Assembly (NCBI GenBank): GCA_025354165.1
Contig: JANXNI010000058.1
Coordinates: forward strand, 62,001 to 126,000
DNA from: Burkholderiales bacterium
Lineage (GTDB): Bacteria > Pseudomonadota > Gammaproteobacteria > Burkholderiales > Casimicrobiaceae
Length of the DNA: 64,000 nt
Direction of reading: 5' to 3'
Shown: positions 9,102 through 17,419 of the stretch, piece by piece
Layout of the letters: every line of letters starts with the position of its first letter
Position numbering within the stretch: position 1 is the first letter of the stretch
The notes under the pieces: generated by a model
The model's database searches: none
What the model was told of the DNA's origin: nothing
The model's input: only the letters and a program-made list of their open reading frames with translations
Made by a program: the position numbers and the translations under genes

Positions 9102-9629
9102 ATGAAAAAAATCCTCATTCTCAGCGCAGCCATTCTCTCCGCATTAACGGCGGCAACTGCGGGCGCGGCTGAAACGCCCAAGCACTACGGTGGCGGGTAC
9201 TACGGTCATGGCGGCGGTTACGTTGCACCAGCGCGTGGCTACTATGCCCCGGTTCGCGGCAGTTACTACGCTCCCGGCTATCGGTCTGGTTACTGGAACG
9301 GTGGTCGCTGGATCGCGCCGGTCGCAATTGCTGCTGCGATCGGTGGCCTCGCTATTGCCGGTGGTTCGTATTACTACAACCAGCCGACCTACGTCGCTCC
9401 CGCCTACGCCGCGCCTTCGTATTACACGCCCGCGGCTGTGAGCTACGGCGTGAATTACGCAGCCCCAGTGCAGGATGGCTTCAGCTACGCCGACGCGAAT
9501 GGCGACGGCTACATCAGCTACGAGGAGGCCGCCGTGTACCCACACTGGCAGCGCAATTTCGGGAATATGGATCGCAATCACGACGGTTACCTGACGCGCG
9601 ACGAAGTGGCTGGCTGGCGCTATCGCTAA
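9102..9629 (+). CDS. Secreted EF-hand protein with Tyr/Gly-rich region
   Basis: 175 aa. Signal peptide at about residues 1-23 (MKKILILSAAILSALTAATA). A Gly/Tyr/Pro-rich stretch (about 28-65) precedes a hydrophobic glycine-rich segment (IAPVAIAAAIGGLAIAGG) that could span or associate with a membrane. The C-terminus has two EF-hand loops, DANGDGYISYEE and DRNHDGYLTRDE, both with the expected Asp/Asn and Glu calcium ligands. Strong ribosome site AAGGAGA 6-7 bp before ATG. The role is unknown; a calcium-binding envelope or periplasmic protein is the reasonable reading. Monocistronic, closed by a hairpin at 9650. Confidence 0.85.
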   Translation: MKKILILSAAILSALTAATAGAAETPKHYGGGYYGHGGGYVAPARGYYAPVRGSYYAPGYRSGYWNGGRWIAPVAIAAAIGGLAIAGGSYYYNQPTYVAPAYAAPSYYTPAAVSYGVNYAAPVQDGFSYADANGDGYISYEEAAVYPHWQRNFGNMDRNHDGYLTRDEVAGWRYR

Positions 9630-9649
9630 TTCCGGCTATATCCGCCGGT

Positions 9650-9678
9650 GGAAAAGGCGGGCAGCGCTCGCCTTTTCC
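9650..9678 (+). terminator. Hairpin terminator after EF-hand gene
   Basis: GGAAAAGGCG and CGCCTTTTCC arms with a short loop, 20 bp after the stop codon. Because of the internal A and T runs it can serve the convergent mutarotase gene as well. Confidence 0.6.
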
Positions 9679-9691
9679 GATTTCCCTGCGC

Positions 9692-10570
9692 TCAATGCGC
9701 CGTTAACGCAGCCACGCTAATCGTCTGTTGCAACACATGCGAGTCATCGGTGCCCAGCTCGATCACCTCCGCTCCGCAATTCGCGGCCTCAAGACACACA
9801 TAATTGCGCCAGCCTTCAGGCGGCAAATCAGCGAAGGTCTTGATGAATTCGGCACCCGGGTTCCACACGACTAAGGTTTTGCTGCCTGACGTGGCGAGCG
9901 TGATTTTTCTATGGCCAGCCGGGTCGATCAACTCGAAATGGTTGCCCGTATCCGCGTAAATGCGATCACTGCGGCCCGGATCGCGCGCGTCCTGCAAATT
10001 CCAGTCACCGCGCTGCGTGTGCTCGTTGAAATTGTCGAATTTGTCGGCGTAAGTCAATCCGTCCAGCCCCGTGACCTGCACGCGATTGGCATCGGCGACT
10101 CGGAAGTACGTGTGCAACGCCTGCGTAAAGCGCACGGTTTCCTTGCTCAAATTCACCGTCGTTAGCGCCTGTTCCAGCGCGCGGCCAATGCGCATGGTGA
10201 GAATCACATTCATCGGTACTTCGGGCACTTCCGGTGCGGCGAGCGCGAGCACGATCTCGCCATCGTCGGTACGCTCGGCGTGCGTCACCTGCCATTGCAG
10301 CGTGCGCACCAGCCCATGCTGCGGCGCGTCCGGCGGCTGCCCTTGCTTGGAGAAATATGGCCAGCAGACCGGAATGCCACCGCGAATCGGATCCGGCGGA
10401 CGCTTACTGTTCGGCGAAATCCACAGCAAATCCTCAAACCCAGTTGGCACAAACGACAGCACGTGGCCGCCGAACAAGCTGATGGCGGCTTTGGAAAACG
10501 GCGTGTTGATCAGCAGTGCCGGAAAGCCCTGGAATTCGCCGAAGCGCAGGCCGGGAATGGTGTTCGTCAT
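9692..10570 (-). CDS. D-hexose-6-phosphate mutarotase (YeaD-like)
   Basis: 292 aa from ATG 10570 (MTNTIPGLRFGEFQG); an upstream extension of the frame is translated repeat DNA. Aldose-1-epimerase superfamily, YeaD branch: FGGHVLSFVP, RGGIPVCWPYFSKQG, a catalytic-His type ALHTYFRV and C-terminal LVVWNPGAEF followed by an E/D-rich end. It interconverts alpha and beta glucose-6-phosphate anomers in the cytosol. Element copy 3 begins 7 bp upstream of the start codon, so its promoter and leader must lie within or beyond the element. Confidence 0.9.
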   Translation of the reverse strand: MTNTIPGLRFGEFQGFPALLINTPFSKAAISLFGGHVLSFVPTGFEDLLWISPNSKRPPDPIRGGIPVCWPYFSKQGQPPDAPQHGLVRTLQWQVTHAERTDDGEIVLALAAPEVPEVPMNVILTMRIGRALEQALTTVNLSKETVRFTQALHTYFRVADANRVQVTGLDGLTYADKFDNFNEHTQRGDWNLQDARDPGRSDRIYADTGNHFELIDPAGHRKITLATSGSKTLVVWNPGAEFIKTFADLPPEGWRNYVCLEAANCGAEVIELGTDDSHVLQQTISVAALTAH

Positions 10571-10576
10571 AAGTAT

Positions 10577-10692
10577 CAGCTTTATGGTGTAAGCGCCATT
10601 ATATTGGGGCTGAAGGCGTGAAATGAAAATAGTCGACTTATGCTGTTGCGCCGGCCTAGCCCATAATAAGCCGTCATTACGTAGCAAAGCTG
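10577..10692. repeat. 116-bp palindromic element, copy 3 (reference copy)
   Basis: Ends are CAGCTTT and AAAGCTG. The exact centre (element positions 55-62) is the palindrome AGTCGACT. GGGGCT at 30-35 faces CTAGCCC at 80-86 around the same centre. All six complete copies are 116 bp and align without gaps; by hand, copies 3 and 7 agree at 69 of 116 positions. T57-C58-G59, T81-A82 and C84-C85 are shared by all seven. It lies between the mutarotase start and the SDR stop. Confidence 0.85.
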
Positions 10693-10731
10693 TTGGGTAG
10701 AGACGTGCTCCAGGTGAATCTATGGCGGCGC

Positions 10732-11493
10732 TTAAACAATCCCACCGTCCACGATAAACGCCTGCCCGGCACAGCCTCGTGCATCATCGCTCGCCAGCCA
10801 CAGCGCCATCGCCACCACGTCGTCTGCGTCAAGACGGAATTTCAGCGCCTGATTGTCGAGAAACTGCTTTTCGAGCTCCGGAGTGATGACCATCGCCAGT
10901 TGCTTTGGCGTCACAATGGCGCCAGGAACGATGCAGTTGACCCGGATGCCGCGCGGCCCGAGCTCCTGCGCCAGCGTGCGTGTGAGGCCGTGGATCGCCG
11001 CCTTGCTCGTGGTGTAGCTGACCATTCCCGGCCGACGGCGCATCCAGCTGACCGAGCCCGTGGTGATGATTGATCCACCGTTTTGCATGGCTCGCGCCGC
11101 GGCCTGCGCGCCGAACACCTGCGGGCGCAAATTGATCGACTGATTGTTGTCCCAGAACTCGGGCGTCAATTCATCGAAGGCGTGGCGCACGTCATTAGCC
11201 GCGTTGCCGATGTACACGTCAAGCTGGTCGCCGCGTGCGCTCGCGGCTTCGGCGATCACGGTCTGCAACGCCGCCACATCACGAATGTCGCAGTGCCAGT
11301 AGCGCGGCGGCTCATTCGCATTGAGGCGCGACAGCAGCGCGTTCGCGCTGGCATCATCGATGTCCAGAAAGCTGACGTTTGCCTTCTGCGCGACAAAATT
11401 TTCAACGAGCGCCGCACCAATCCCGGTGGCACCGCCCGTAATGAAAACGTGTTTGCCGCGTAGCGACGGATAAAGATTGCTCAGACGATTCAT
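10732..11493 (-). CDS. SDR-family sugar dehydrogenase (putative)
   Basis: 253 aa classical short-chain dehydrogenase. Cofactor motif TGGATGIG (residues about 16-23), GNAAND in place of NNAG, catalytic Tyr-Lys in YTTSKAAIHG, and C-terminal GQAFIVDGG. It sits 27 bp downstream of the SMP-30 lactonase gene on the same strand. An aldose dehydrogenase that makes the lactone used by that enzyme is the likely role, as in non-phosphorylative pentose, fucose and rhamnose pathways. The specific sugar cannot be read from sequence. Confidence 0.85.
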   Translation of the reverse strand: MNRLSNLYPSLRGKHVFITGGATGIGAALVENFVAQKANVSFLDIDDASANALLSRLNANEPPRYWHCDIRDVAALQTVIAEAASARGDQLDVYIGNAANDVRHAFDELTPEFWDNNQSINLRPQVFGAQAAARAMQNGGSIITTGSVSWMRRRPGMVSYTTSKAAIHGLTRTLAQELGPRGIRVNCIVPGAIVTPKQLAMVITPELEKQFLDNQALKFRLDADDVVAMALWLASDDARGCAGQAFIVDGGIV

Positions 11494-11520
11494 GGTGATC
11501 CTGCTTATCGGGCTACGCCA

Positions 11521-12411
11521 CTATCCAAGGTAGCGCGGTTCGAGAATGCCCGGCGCGTGATGGCGGGGCATTCTGATGGCGAAGAGGCCACCCGCTTCGG
11601 GCCTCGCGGTGAGCTCAACGTCTGTCATGCGGGTTCGCGCGGTCGTCATGTAGAGCGTTTGCAAATCCTCACCGGCAAACGTACAGCACGTAATGTTCGG
11701 AACGGGCAGTTCGATCACCGCCAGCAATTCGCCGTTGGGCGATATTTTCTCGACGCGTGCGCCTGCAAAAATTGCCAGATAAACGTTGCCCTCGGCATCG
11801 ACGCACGCCCCATCCGGACGGCCTCTTGGCGGATCGAAGCTGCGCAGCACGCGACGATTGCTGGTCACTGCGTCGTCGATGTCATAGTCAAACGCCCAGA
11901 GCACATGATTGGGCGTGTCGGCCAGCGTGAATGTCTGGTTGTCCGGCGAAAACGTAATGCCGTTGGAGAGGATGATGGGATTGGCTTTTGCACTGAAGCG
12001 GCCATCGGTTTCAAGGCAATAGACGTACGCACCCGCCTTGTCGCGCGGATCCCACATCGTGCCTGCCCAGAAGCGCCCCGCCGCGTCGCATCGGCCGTCG
12101 TTGAAGCGAACTTTGGCTGGGTCGTAGTCCGGGCTGCTGAGCAGCGTCACATCACCACCGAAGCGGTCGATGCGCGCATAACCTGAGCGCATGCCCGCGA
12201 TGAATCCGCCACGCTCATCCTGCGCGAAACAGCCCATTTCCTGATCGAGCACCGCAGTGTCGTTGCGACCGCTCGACGGATCGTAGCGATGCATCTGGCG
12301 ACCCGGAATGTCGATCCAGTAAATCAGTTTCTCGCGCGCGTCCCAGCGAATGCACTCGCCCAGTGTGGCGCGCGCGTCCAGCGCCAACTCAGCCTTCAAA
12401 AACTCAGTCAT
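11521..12411 (-). CDS. SMP-30/gluconolactonase/LRE family lactonase
   Basis: 296 aa six-bladed beta-propeller. Metal ligands expected from the family are visible: Glu in ATLGECIRWD, Asn in ILSNGITFSPD and Asp in RPDGACVDAEGN. VRFNDGRCDAAGRFWAGTM is the canonical central motif. It hydrolyses aldonolactones to the sugar acid. First gene of the minus-strand pair with the SDR, and divergent from the aldolase-glycosidase pair across a 256-bp shared upstream region. Confidence 0.9.
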   Translation of the reverse strand: MTEFLKAELALDARATLGECIRWDAREKLIYWIDIPGRQMHRYDPSSGRNDTAVLDQEMGCFAQDERGGFIAGMRSGYARIDRFGGDVTLLSSPDYDPAKVRFNDGRCDAAGRFWAGTMWDPRDKAGAYVYCLETDGRFSAKANPIILSNGITFSPDNQTFTLADTPNHVLWAFDYDIDDAVTSNRRVLRSFDPPRGRPDGACVDAEGNVYLAIFAGARVEKISPNGELLAVIELPVPNITCCTFAGEDLQTLYMTTARTRMTDVELTARPEAGGLFAIRMPRHHAPGILEPRYLG

Positions 12412-12667
12412 ATAGGTGATCTAGATGATATATATGTTTGCATCAATCTTATGCTATTCTCGCAATTTGTCGTTGTATGGGGCGGCAAAGCGCGAACGAC
12501 ACCGTGCGGTAGGCGGGCTCGTCTCGCCAAATCGACCGTACTGCGCTACAACCAGAGGTATGCAATGCGCGTCCATCGCGCTTTTTTGATGTTCGCGGCC
12601 GACAGAGGCAGATTTTGAGGGCCTTTCAGGCAAGCGCCGCGCAGAACCCACATTTTTGAACGCTGAT
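12412..12667. promoter_or_regulatory. Divergent upstream region of the sugar-acid genes
   Basis: 256 bp separating the lactonase and aldolase starts. The end next to the lactonase is markedly AT-rich (ATGATATATATG, with GATCTAGATGAT overlapping palindromes), consistent with a promoter/operator. I cannot assign a regulator, and no regulator gene is adjacent. No gene seen in it. Confidence 0.4.
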
Positions 12668-13489
12668 ATGGCATTGAACAACACTTTTAAACACGCGCTG
12701 CTCCGGCGCGAACGTCTGGTCGGCGCATGGTTCATGTCGGCCTCAACCGTGATGGCGGAAGTTATCGCCAACGCGGGTTACGACTTTATGGTCATCGACA
12801 TCGAGCACTCGACCGCCAACACGCACGACCTGCACGCCCTGCTGCAAGCGACCGCCGAGAGCAACACCGCCGTGGTCGTGCGCATGTCATCGCATGACAA
12901 AGTACAGGTCAAGTTTGCGCTGGATCTCGGCGCGCTGTCGCTTTATTTTCCGATGGTAAATACTGTTGACGAAGCGGTCGCGTTGGCGCGTGCCTGCCGT
13001 TATCCGCCGTTCGGTGATCGCGGTTTTGCACGGATGCACCGCGCCAGTCGCTACAACACGATTCCAGACTATTTCGAGCGCATCAATCAGGAAGTCTGCG
13101 TGATCGCGCAGCTTGAGACGCCGCAGGCGATGGTCAACGCAATGCAAATTGCCGGTGTACCCGGTATTGATGGATTGTTTGTTGGCCCGGGCGATCTCGC
13201 GATCGCACTCGGTCATGGCGGCGATGTGACGCATCCGCAAGTCAAAGAAATGATGGCCGAAGTCGGCGGCTTTTGCCGACGCGCGGGCGTGCCTCTCGGT
13301 ACAGTGTTGCCAACACCGGAAATGGTTAGCTGGGCTTATTCGGTCGGCTACAACTTTGTGTCGCACGCCAGTGACATCGGCCTGTTGATGACCAGCGCCA
13401 AAACGGGTATTGCCCGCATTCGCCAGCTCTCGTCGGATACGCTGATGAGCGACCCACCCACGCAAACCGCACCTACTTCCGCCTACTAG
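12668..13489 (+). CDS. HpcH/HpaI family class II aldolase
   Basis: 273 aa from ATG 12668 (MALNNTFKHALL); a TTG four codons earlier is possible. Family features: VIDIEHSTAN with the catalytic/acidic pair, the metal ligand Glu in IAQLETPQAM and Asp in GLFVGPGDLAIALG, plus the substrate Arg in VVRMSSHD. Such aldolases cleave 2-keto-3-deoxy sugar acids or 4-hydroxy-2-oxo acids to pyruvate and an aldehyde. With the dehydrogenase and lactonase opposite, the natural reading is the last step of a non-phosphorylative sugar pathway. The dehydratase step is not in the window. Confidence 0.88.
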   Translation: MALNNTFKHALLRRERLVGAWFMSASTVMAEVIANAGYDFMVIDIEHSTANTHDLHALLQATAESNTAVVVRMSSHDKVQVKFALDLGALSLYFPMVNTVDEAVALARACRYPPFGDRGFARMHRASRYNTIPDYFERINQEVCVIAQLETPQAMVNAMQIAGVPGIDGLFVGPGDLAIALGHGGDVTHPQVKEMMAEVGGFCRRAGVPLGTVLPTPEMVSWAYSVGYNFVSHASDIGLLMTSAKTGIARIRQLSSDTLMSDPPTQTAPTSAY

Positions 13490-13503
13490 TTTTTTGCTGC
13501 ATC

Positions 13504-15732
13504 ATGGATTTCACACAACTTGATCGCCTGATTTCGCTCAAACCGAGCACCGCTGCGCCGCACGAGGCTACGGCTGTTTCACTCGAGGGCTCGCAAGTTA
13601 CCTTCTCGCTGGCAAGCTGCGGCAAAGGAATTTTTCGTCTGCGCATGAACCCGATCGCGAAGCCGGATTACGGTTTGGTGTCGGTGAAAAACGACGATAC
13701 CGCGACGGTGAAACAGGGCGAATATTCGCTCTCGATCAGTACCAGCGGCGCGACGTTGACGCTCTCAAGCGATGCGACTCACGCGGTCACCTTGAGTCTG
13801 CAATACAAAGGCAAGCTGCTGCTGACGAGCATCACTGACGAGCAATTTCGCGGCATGGCGAAGCCGCTGGAAGCGACGCGTATTGCATCCTTCGCCGTGA
13901 CCGAAAAACAGGCGATTGCCGCGTTCGCGTTGTCGTCCGATACTCCGGTTTATGGTCTTGGCGAAAAGGGTGGCGCGCTCAATAAACGTGGGCAACTCGT
14001 CAGCTCGCGCGTTGAGGATGCACTCGGCGTCAACACTGATTTGAGCTACAAAAATACGCCGTTTGCGTGGGCCATCACGCCCAATGGCTGCTGGGGAATA
14101 CTGACCCACACCACTGTTGACGTGGCGCACGGCGTGGGCTACGCACAGTGGAGTAATCGCAGCTATGTTGTCGTCGCCGAAGAGCCGCAGCTTGACCTGT
14201 TTTTTTTCGTTGCCGATACGCCCGCGCAAGTTCTGTCGCTGTATCACCAGATCACTGGCAAGCCAGAAAATGTCCCGCTGTGGTCGCTTGGCGTGTGGAT
14301 CAGTCGCGCTTACTATCGTGACGAAGCGGACACGCTAAAAACGGCCCGCGAATTTCGTGATCGTCAGTTTCCGGTCGATGTCATTACCTTCGATGGTCGC
14401 GCCTGGCAGGACACACCTACGCGCTTTCACTTCAATTTCGATCCGTCGCGCTATGCTGATCCGGCGCGCGTTATTGGTGAATTGAAAGCGCTCGACTACA
14501 AGATTTGCTGCTGGGAATATCCGCTGGTTTCGATTCATCACCCGGACTATCGAACATACGAGCAAAGCGGCTATTTCCTGAAAAGCGCGGAAGGTAGCGA
14601 GTTGATCTATGAGTGGGACACTGGCAAAAAAACGACACCCTTTGGCCCGACATTGACGCCGCTGCCGCCTTCGGGTCTGGTTGATTTCACCAACCCCGTT
14701 GCGTACGCGTGGTGGCGCGATGAACACAAAAAGCTCTGGGCACTGGGTGTCGACACCATCAAAGTTGATTTTGGCGAACAGGTTCCCACTGACTCGCTTG
14801 CGCACAACGGCGACAGCGGCGAACGCGTTCACAACGTCAACGCGCATCTGTACAACCGCTGTGTTTATGAGGCTTCGCGCAACGCGTACGGTGACGATGC
14901 TTGCGTCTGGGCGCGATCAGGATGGATCGGCACACATCGTCACCCGCTGCAATGGGGCGGCGATCCGCAAAGCGACTGGGAAGGACTGGCCGCAAGCGTT
15001 CGCGCCGGGCTCAATCATGGACACTCCGGCTCACCGTTTCACGCGACGGATGCCGGTGGCTTTTATGGGGCGACGCAGCCTGAGCCCGCGCTTTATTTGC
15101 GCTGGGTGCAGGCGGCGGTCTTCGCGTCACACATTCGTATTCACGGCATCGGTGCGCGCGAGCCGTGGTGTTTCGGCGCTGAGGTTGAGCGCATCGCGCG
15201 TGAGTTTTTCCAATTCCGCTACCGGTTGTTGCCTTATCTGCGCGGTGCGTGTGATCTCGCGGTGAAGACCGGTCTGCCGGTCATGCGTTCGATGGCGTTA
15301 ATGCATCCCGATGATCGCGTGGCGCGCAGCTTTGAGCAGCAGTTCTATTGCGGACCGCATCTCATCGTGATGCCCGTACTCAACCGCGAGGGCGATGTCG
15401 AAGGCTATTTACCAGAGCACGACGGCGGCTGGTATGAGCTTTGGAGCGGTCTGCATGTGGACGGCGGTGAGGTCATCACACTTAATTACGATCTGGAGCG
15501 CATTCCGGTGTTTGTGAAAGCAGGCGTGGCGATAGCCATCGGGCCGCTCGTGCAGTCGACGCGTCCGCTAGAGGGGCTGACGCCGGTGGTCGCGGTTGCC
15601 GAATTTGGCGATGCCCACAAGGGTCGCTACGAAGTCTGTGTCGGCAAAGGCGCGCTTGTGCAGCAAGGCAAGGATTGGCGCAGCTACGGGCAACGAATTA
15701 TGACTGTGCGTCGCTTCAAAAAAGTGGGCTAA
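13504..15732 (+). CDS. GH31 alpha-glycosidase (alpha-xylosidase type)
   Basis: 742 aa glycoside hydrolase family 31. N-terminal beta-sandwich, catalytic barrel with the nucleophile Asp422 in DTIKVDFGEQVP, the presumed acid/base Asp487 in WGGDPQSDWEGL, substrate-binding HATDAGGFYG, then C-terminal beta domains. The KVDFGE form and the 65-residue spacing resemble YicI-type alpha-xylosidases more than alpha-glucosidases. No signal peptide, so it should act on imported oligosaccharides. It starts 14 bp after the aldolase gene, in the same operon, and probably releases the sugar that the pathway consumes. Confidence 0.92.
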   Translation: MDFTQLDRLISLKPSTAAPHEATAVSLEGSQVTFSLASCGKGIFRLRMNPIAKPDYGLVSVKNDDTATVKQGEYSLSISTSGATLTLSSDATHAVTLSLQYKGKLLLTSITDEQFRGMAKPLEATRIASFAVTEKQAIAAFALSSDTPVYGLGEKGGALNKRGQLVSSRVEDALGVNTDLSYKNTPFAWAITPNGCWGILTHTTVDVAHGVGYAQWSNRSYVVVAEEPQLDLFFFVADTPAQVLSLYHQITGKPENVPLWSLGVWISRAYYRDEADTLKTAREFRDRQFPVDVITFDGRAWQDTPTRFHFNFDPSRYADPARVIGELKALDYKICCWEYPLVSIHHPDYRTYEQSGYFLKSAEGSELIYEWDTGKKTTPFGPTLTPLPPSGLVDFTNPVAYAWWRDEHKKLWALGVDTIKVDFGEQVPTDSLAHNGDSGERVHNVNAHLYNRCVYEASRNAYGDDACVWARSGWIGTHRHPLQWGGDPQSDWEGLAASVRAGLNHGHSGSPFHATDAGGFYGATQPEPALYLRWVQAAVFASHIRIHGIGAREPWCFGAEVERIAREFFQFRYRLLPYLRGACDLAVKTGLPVMRSMALMHPDDRVARSFEQQFYCGPHLIVMPVLNREGDVEGYLPEHDGGWYELWSGLHVDGGEVITLNYDLERIPVFVKAGVAIAIGPLVQSTRPLEGLTPVVAVAEFGDAHKGRYEVCVGKGALVQQGKDWRSYGQRIMTVRRFKKVG

Positions 15733-15765
15733 AGGACGCCCCACAGTTGAATTTTTAGACTGCCC

Positions 15766-16335
15766 TTAAATGCGGAACAGGCCGTATTGCTCTATCGCGT
15801 ATTCACTCGGTGTGCGCTTGAACCCTGACTTGGCGTAAAGCTGCCAGCGACCTACAACATACGCGGTGAGCGCATTGGCGTGGGCTGCTGCAGATGCAGT
15901 GTCCGCAGTACCGACGCTCACGAGTTGCAAGGCCTGCTTGAGCGAGGATTCAACGCGATCAACCAGTTGATTGATGCGCACTTGCAGGCGTGCGTCTTCG
16001 TTCACCAGTGCGTCGCCAATTAACACCCGCACCATACCGGGATTTTTCTCGGCGAAGTTGAGTAGCATCGAGACGATTTGCTGAACCTGCGCGCGACCGT
16101 CACGCTCAGTCTGTGCGATTTGATTAACCAGAGTGAACACCGACTCTTCAATGAATTCGATGAGCGCTTCGAACATTTGCGCTTTGCTGGCAAAGTGCCG
16201 GTAGAGCGCGGCCTCGGATACCCCCACCTTTGCGGCCAGGGCAGCCGTGGTGATCTTTTCGCCCTGCGGCTGCTCAAGCATGGTTGCCAGCGTTTGCAGG
16301 ATCTGGGTCTTACGTTCGCCCGGTTTCAGTGCCAT
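15766..16335 (-). CDS. slmA: Nucleoid occlusion factor SlmA (TetR family)
   Basis: 189 aa. N-terminal TetR-type helix-turn-helix (ITTAALAAKVGVSEAALYRHF, about residues 29-49, described here as the HTH segment). The body is typical of SlmA (FIEESVFTLVNQI, then NPGMVRVLIGDALVNED). SlmA binds chromosomal sites and blocks FtsZ assembly over the nucleoid. It lies just downstream of argB on the same strand, as in related bacteria. Convergent with the glycosidase, with 33 bp between the stops. Confidence 0.9.
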   Translation of the reverse strand: MALKPGERKTQILQTLATMLEQPQGEKITTAALAAKVGVSEAALYRHFASKAQMFEALIEFIEESVFTLVNQIAQTERDGRAQVQQIVSMLLNFAEKNPGMVRVLIGDALVNEDARLQVRINQLVDRVESSLKQALQLVSVGTADTASAAAHANALTAYVVGRWQLYAKSGFKRTPSEYAIEQYGLFRI

Positions 16336-16414
16336 CAGCCGTTCCCCTTTTTTCCAACTCTACAGCACTTCAGGCTGTTCGCGTCGTGATCTTTTCCGCT
16401 AACCAGCAAATTCC

Positions 16415-17299
16415 CTATTCGGCGCGAATCATCGTGCCAACGCCTTCTGAAGTGAGGATTTCCAGCAACAGCGCATGCTCGACACGACCATCAATGATGT
16501 GCGAGGTCTTGACGCCGTGCTGTACGGCATCGAGTGCGCCTTGAATTTTGGGTTTCATGCCGCCGCTTATCGTGCCATCGTCGAACAGCGCGTTGATTTC
16601 GGTGAAGGTCAAACCGGTCAACAGCTTGCCGCTTTTGTCGAGCACGCCGGGCGTATTGGTCATCAGTACCAGCTTCTCGGCTCTTAGCGTCTGCGCCAAT
16701 TCACTCGCGACGAGATCGGCATTGATGTTGTACGCCTGGCCGTCTGCACCGACGCCAATCGGTGCCACGACCGGAATGAAATCGGCTTTGTCGAGATGAT
16801 GGATCAGCGTGGGATCGATGTCGTAAATGTCGCCGACAAAACCGATGTCGAGCATCTTGCCCTTCTCGGTTTCGCTCTCGACCATGAGCTTTTTGGCGCG
16901 GATAAAACCTGCGTCCTGACCGTTGAGTCCGACCGCCAGACCGCCGGCCTGGTTGATGAGGCCGCAGATCTCCTGATTCAATTCACCGAGCACCGCCTCG
17001 ACGACGTACAGGGTCTCCTCGTCGGTCACGCGCATGCCCTGAATGAAGGTGCCTTTTTTGCCGGTTTTCCCGAGCATGTCGTTGATCTGCGGACCACCAC
17101 CATGTACGACAACCGGATTCATACCGACCAGCTTGAGCATCACCACGTCGAAGGCAAAACTCTTCTTCAACAAAGGATCGGTCATGGCGTTTCCGCCGTA
17201 TTTGATGACGATGGTCTTGTCGTGAAATTGCCGGATGTAGGGCAGTGAGTCAGCAAGAATCTGCGCGCGATCAGACGCGGTAGCGGCGGTAAGGGACAT
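16415..17299 (-). CDS. argB: Acetylglutamate kinase
   Basis: 294 aa from ATG 17299 ([15 protein letters not shown]); the open frame extends 22 residues further but without family similarity. Amino-acid kinase fold: [12 protein letters not shown], the [10 protein letters not shown] glycine loop, GMRVTDEET, and NINADLVAS with the catalytic Asp. It phosphorylates N-acetylglutamate, the second step of arginine synthesis. Length agrees with the family (about 290-300). Upstream of slmA. Confidence 0.95.
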   Translation of the reverse strand: MSLTAATASDRAQILADSLPYIRQFHDKTIVIKYGGNAMTDPLLKKSFAFDVVMLKLVGMNPVVVHGGGPQINDMLGKTGKKGTFIQGMRVTDEETLYVVEAVLGELNQEICGLINQAGGLAVGLNGQDAGFIRAKKLMVESETEKGKMLDIGFVGDIYDIDPTLIHHLDKADFIPVVAPIGVGADGQAYNINADLVASELAQTLRAEKLVLMTNTPGVLDKSGKLLTGLTFTEINALFDDGTISGGMKPKIQGALDAVQHGVKTSHIIDGRVEHALLLEILTSEGVGTMIRAE

Positions 17300-17419
17300 A
17301 GGGGCGGGGAATGCGGGGTGAGTGGGTATTTGCTTAGATTCTATGCAAAGAATTGCACGACTCAAGCCCTTTCGACTGGGTTCGGGTAATCCATCGCCGC
17401 GGCGTTGCGCTCCTGCGTG

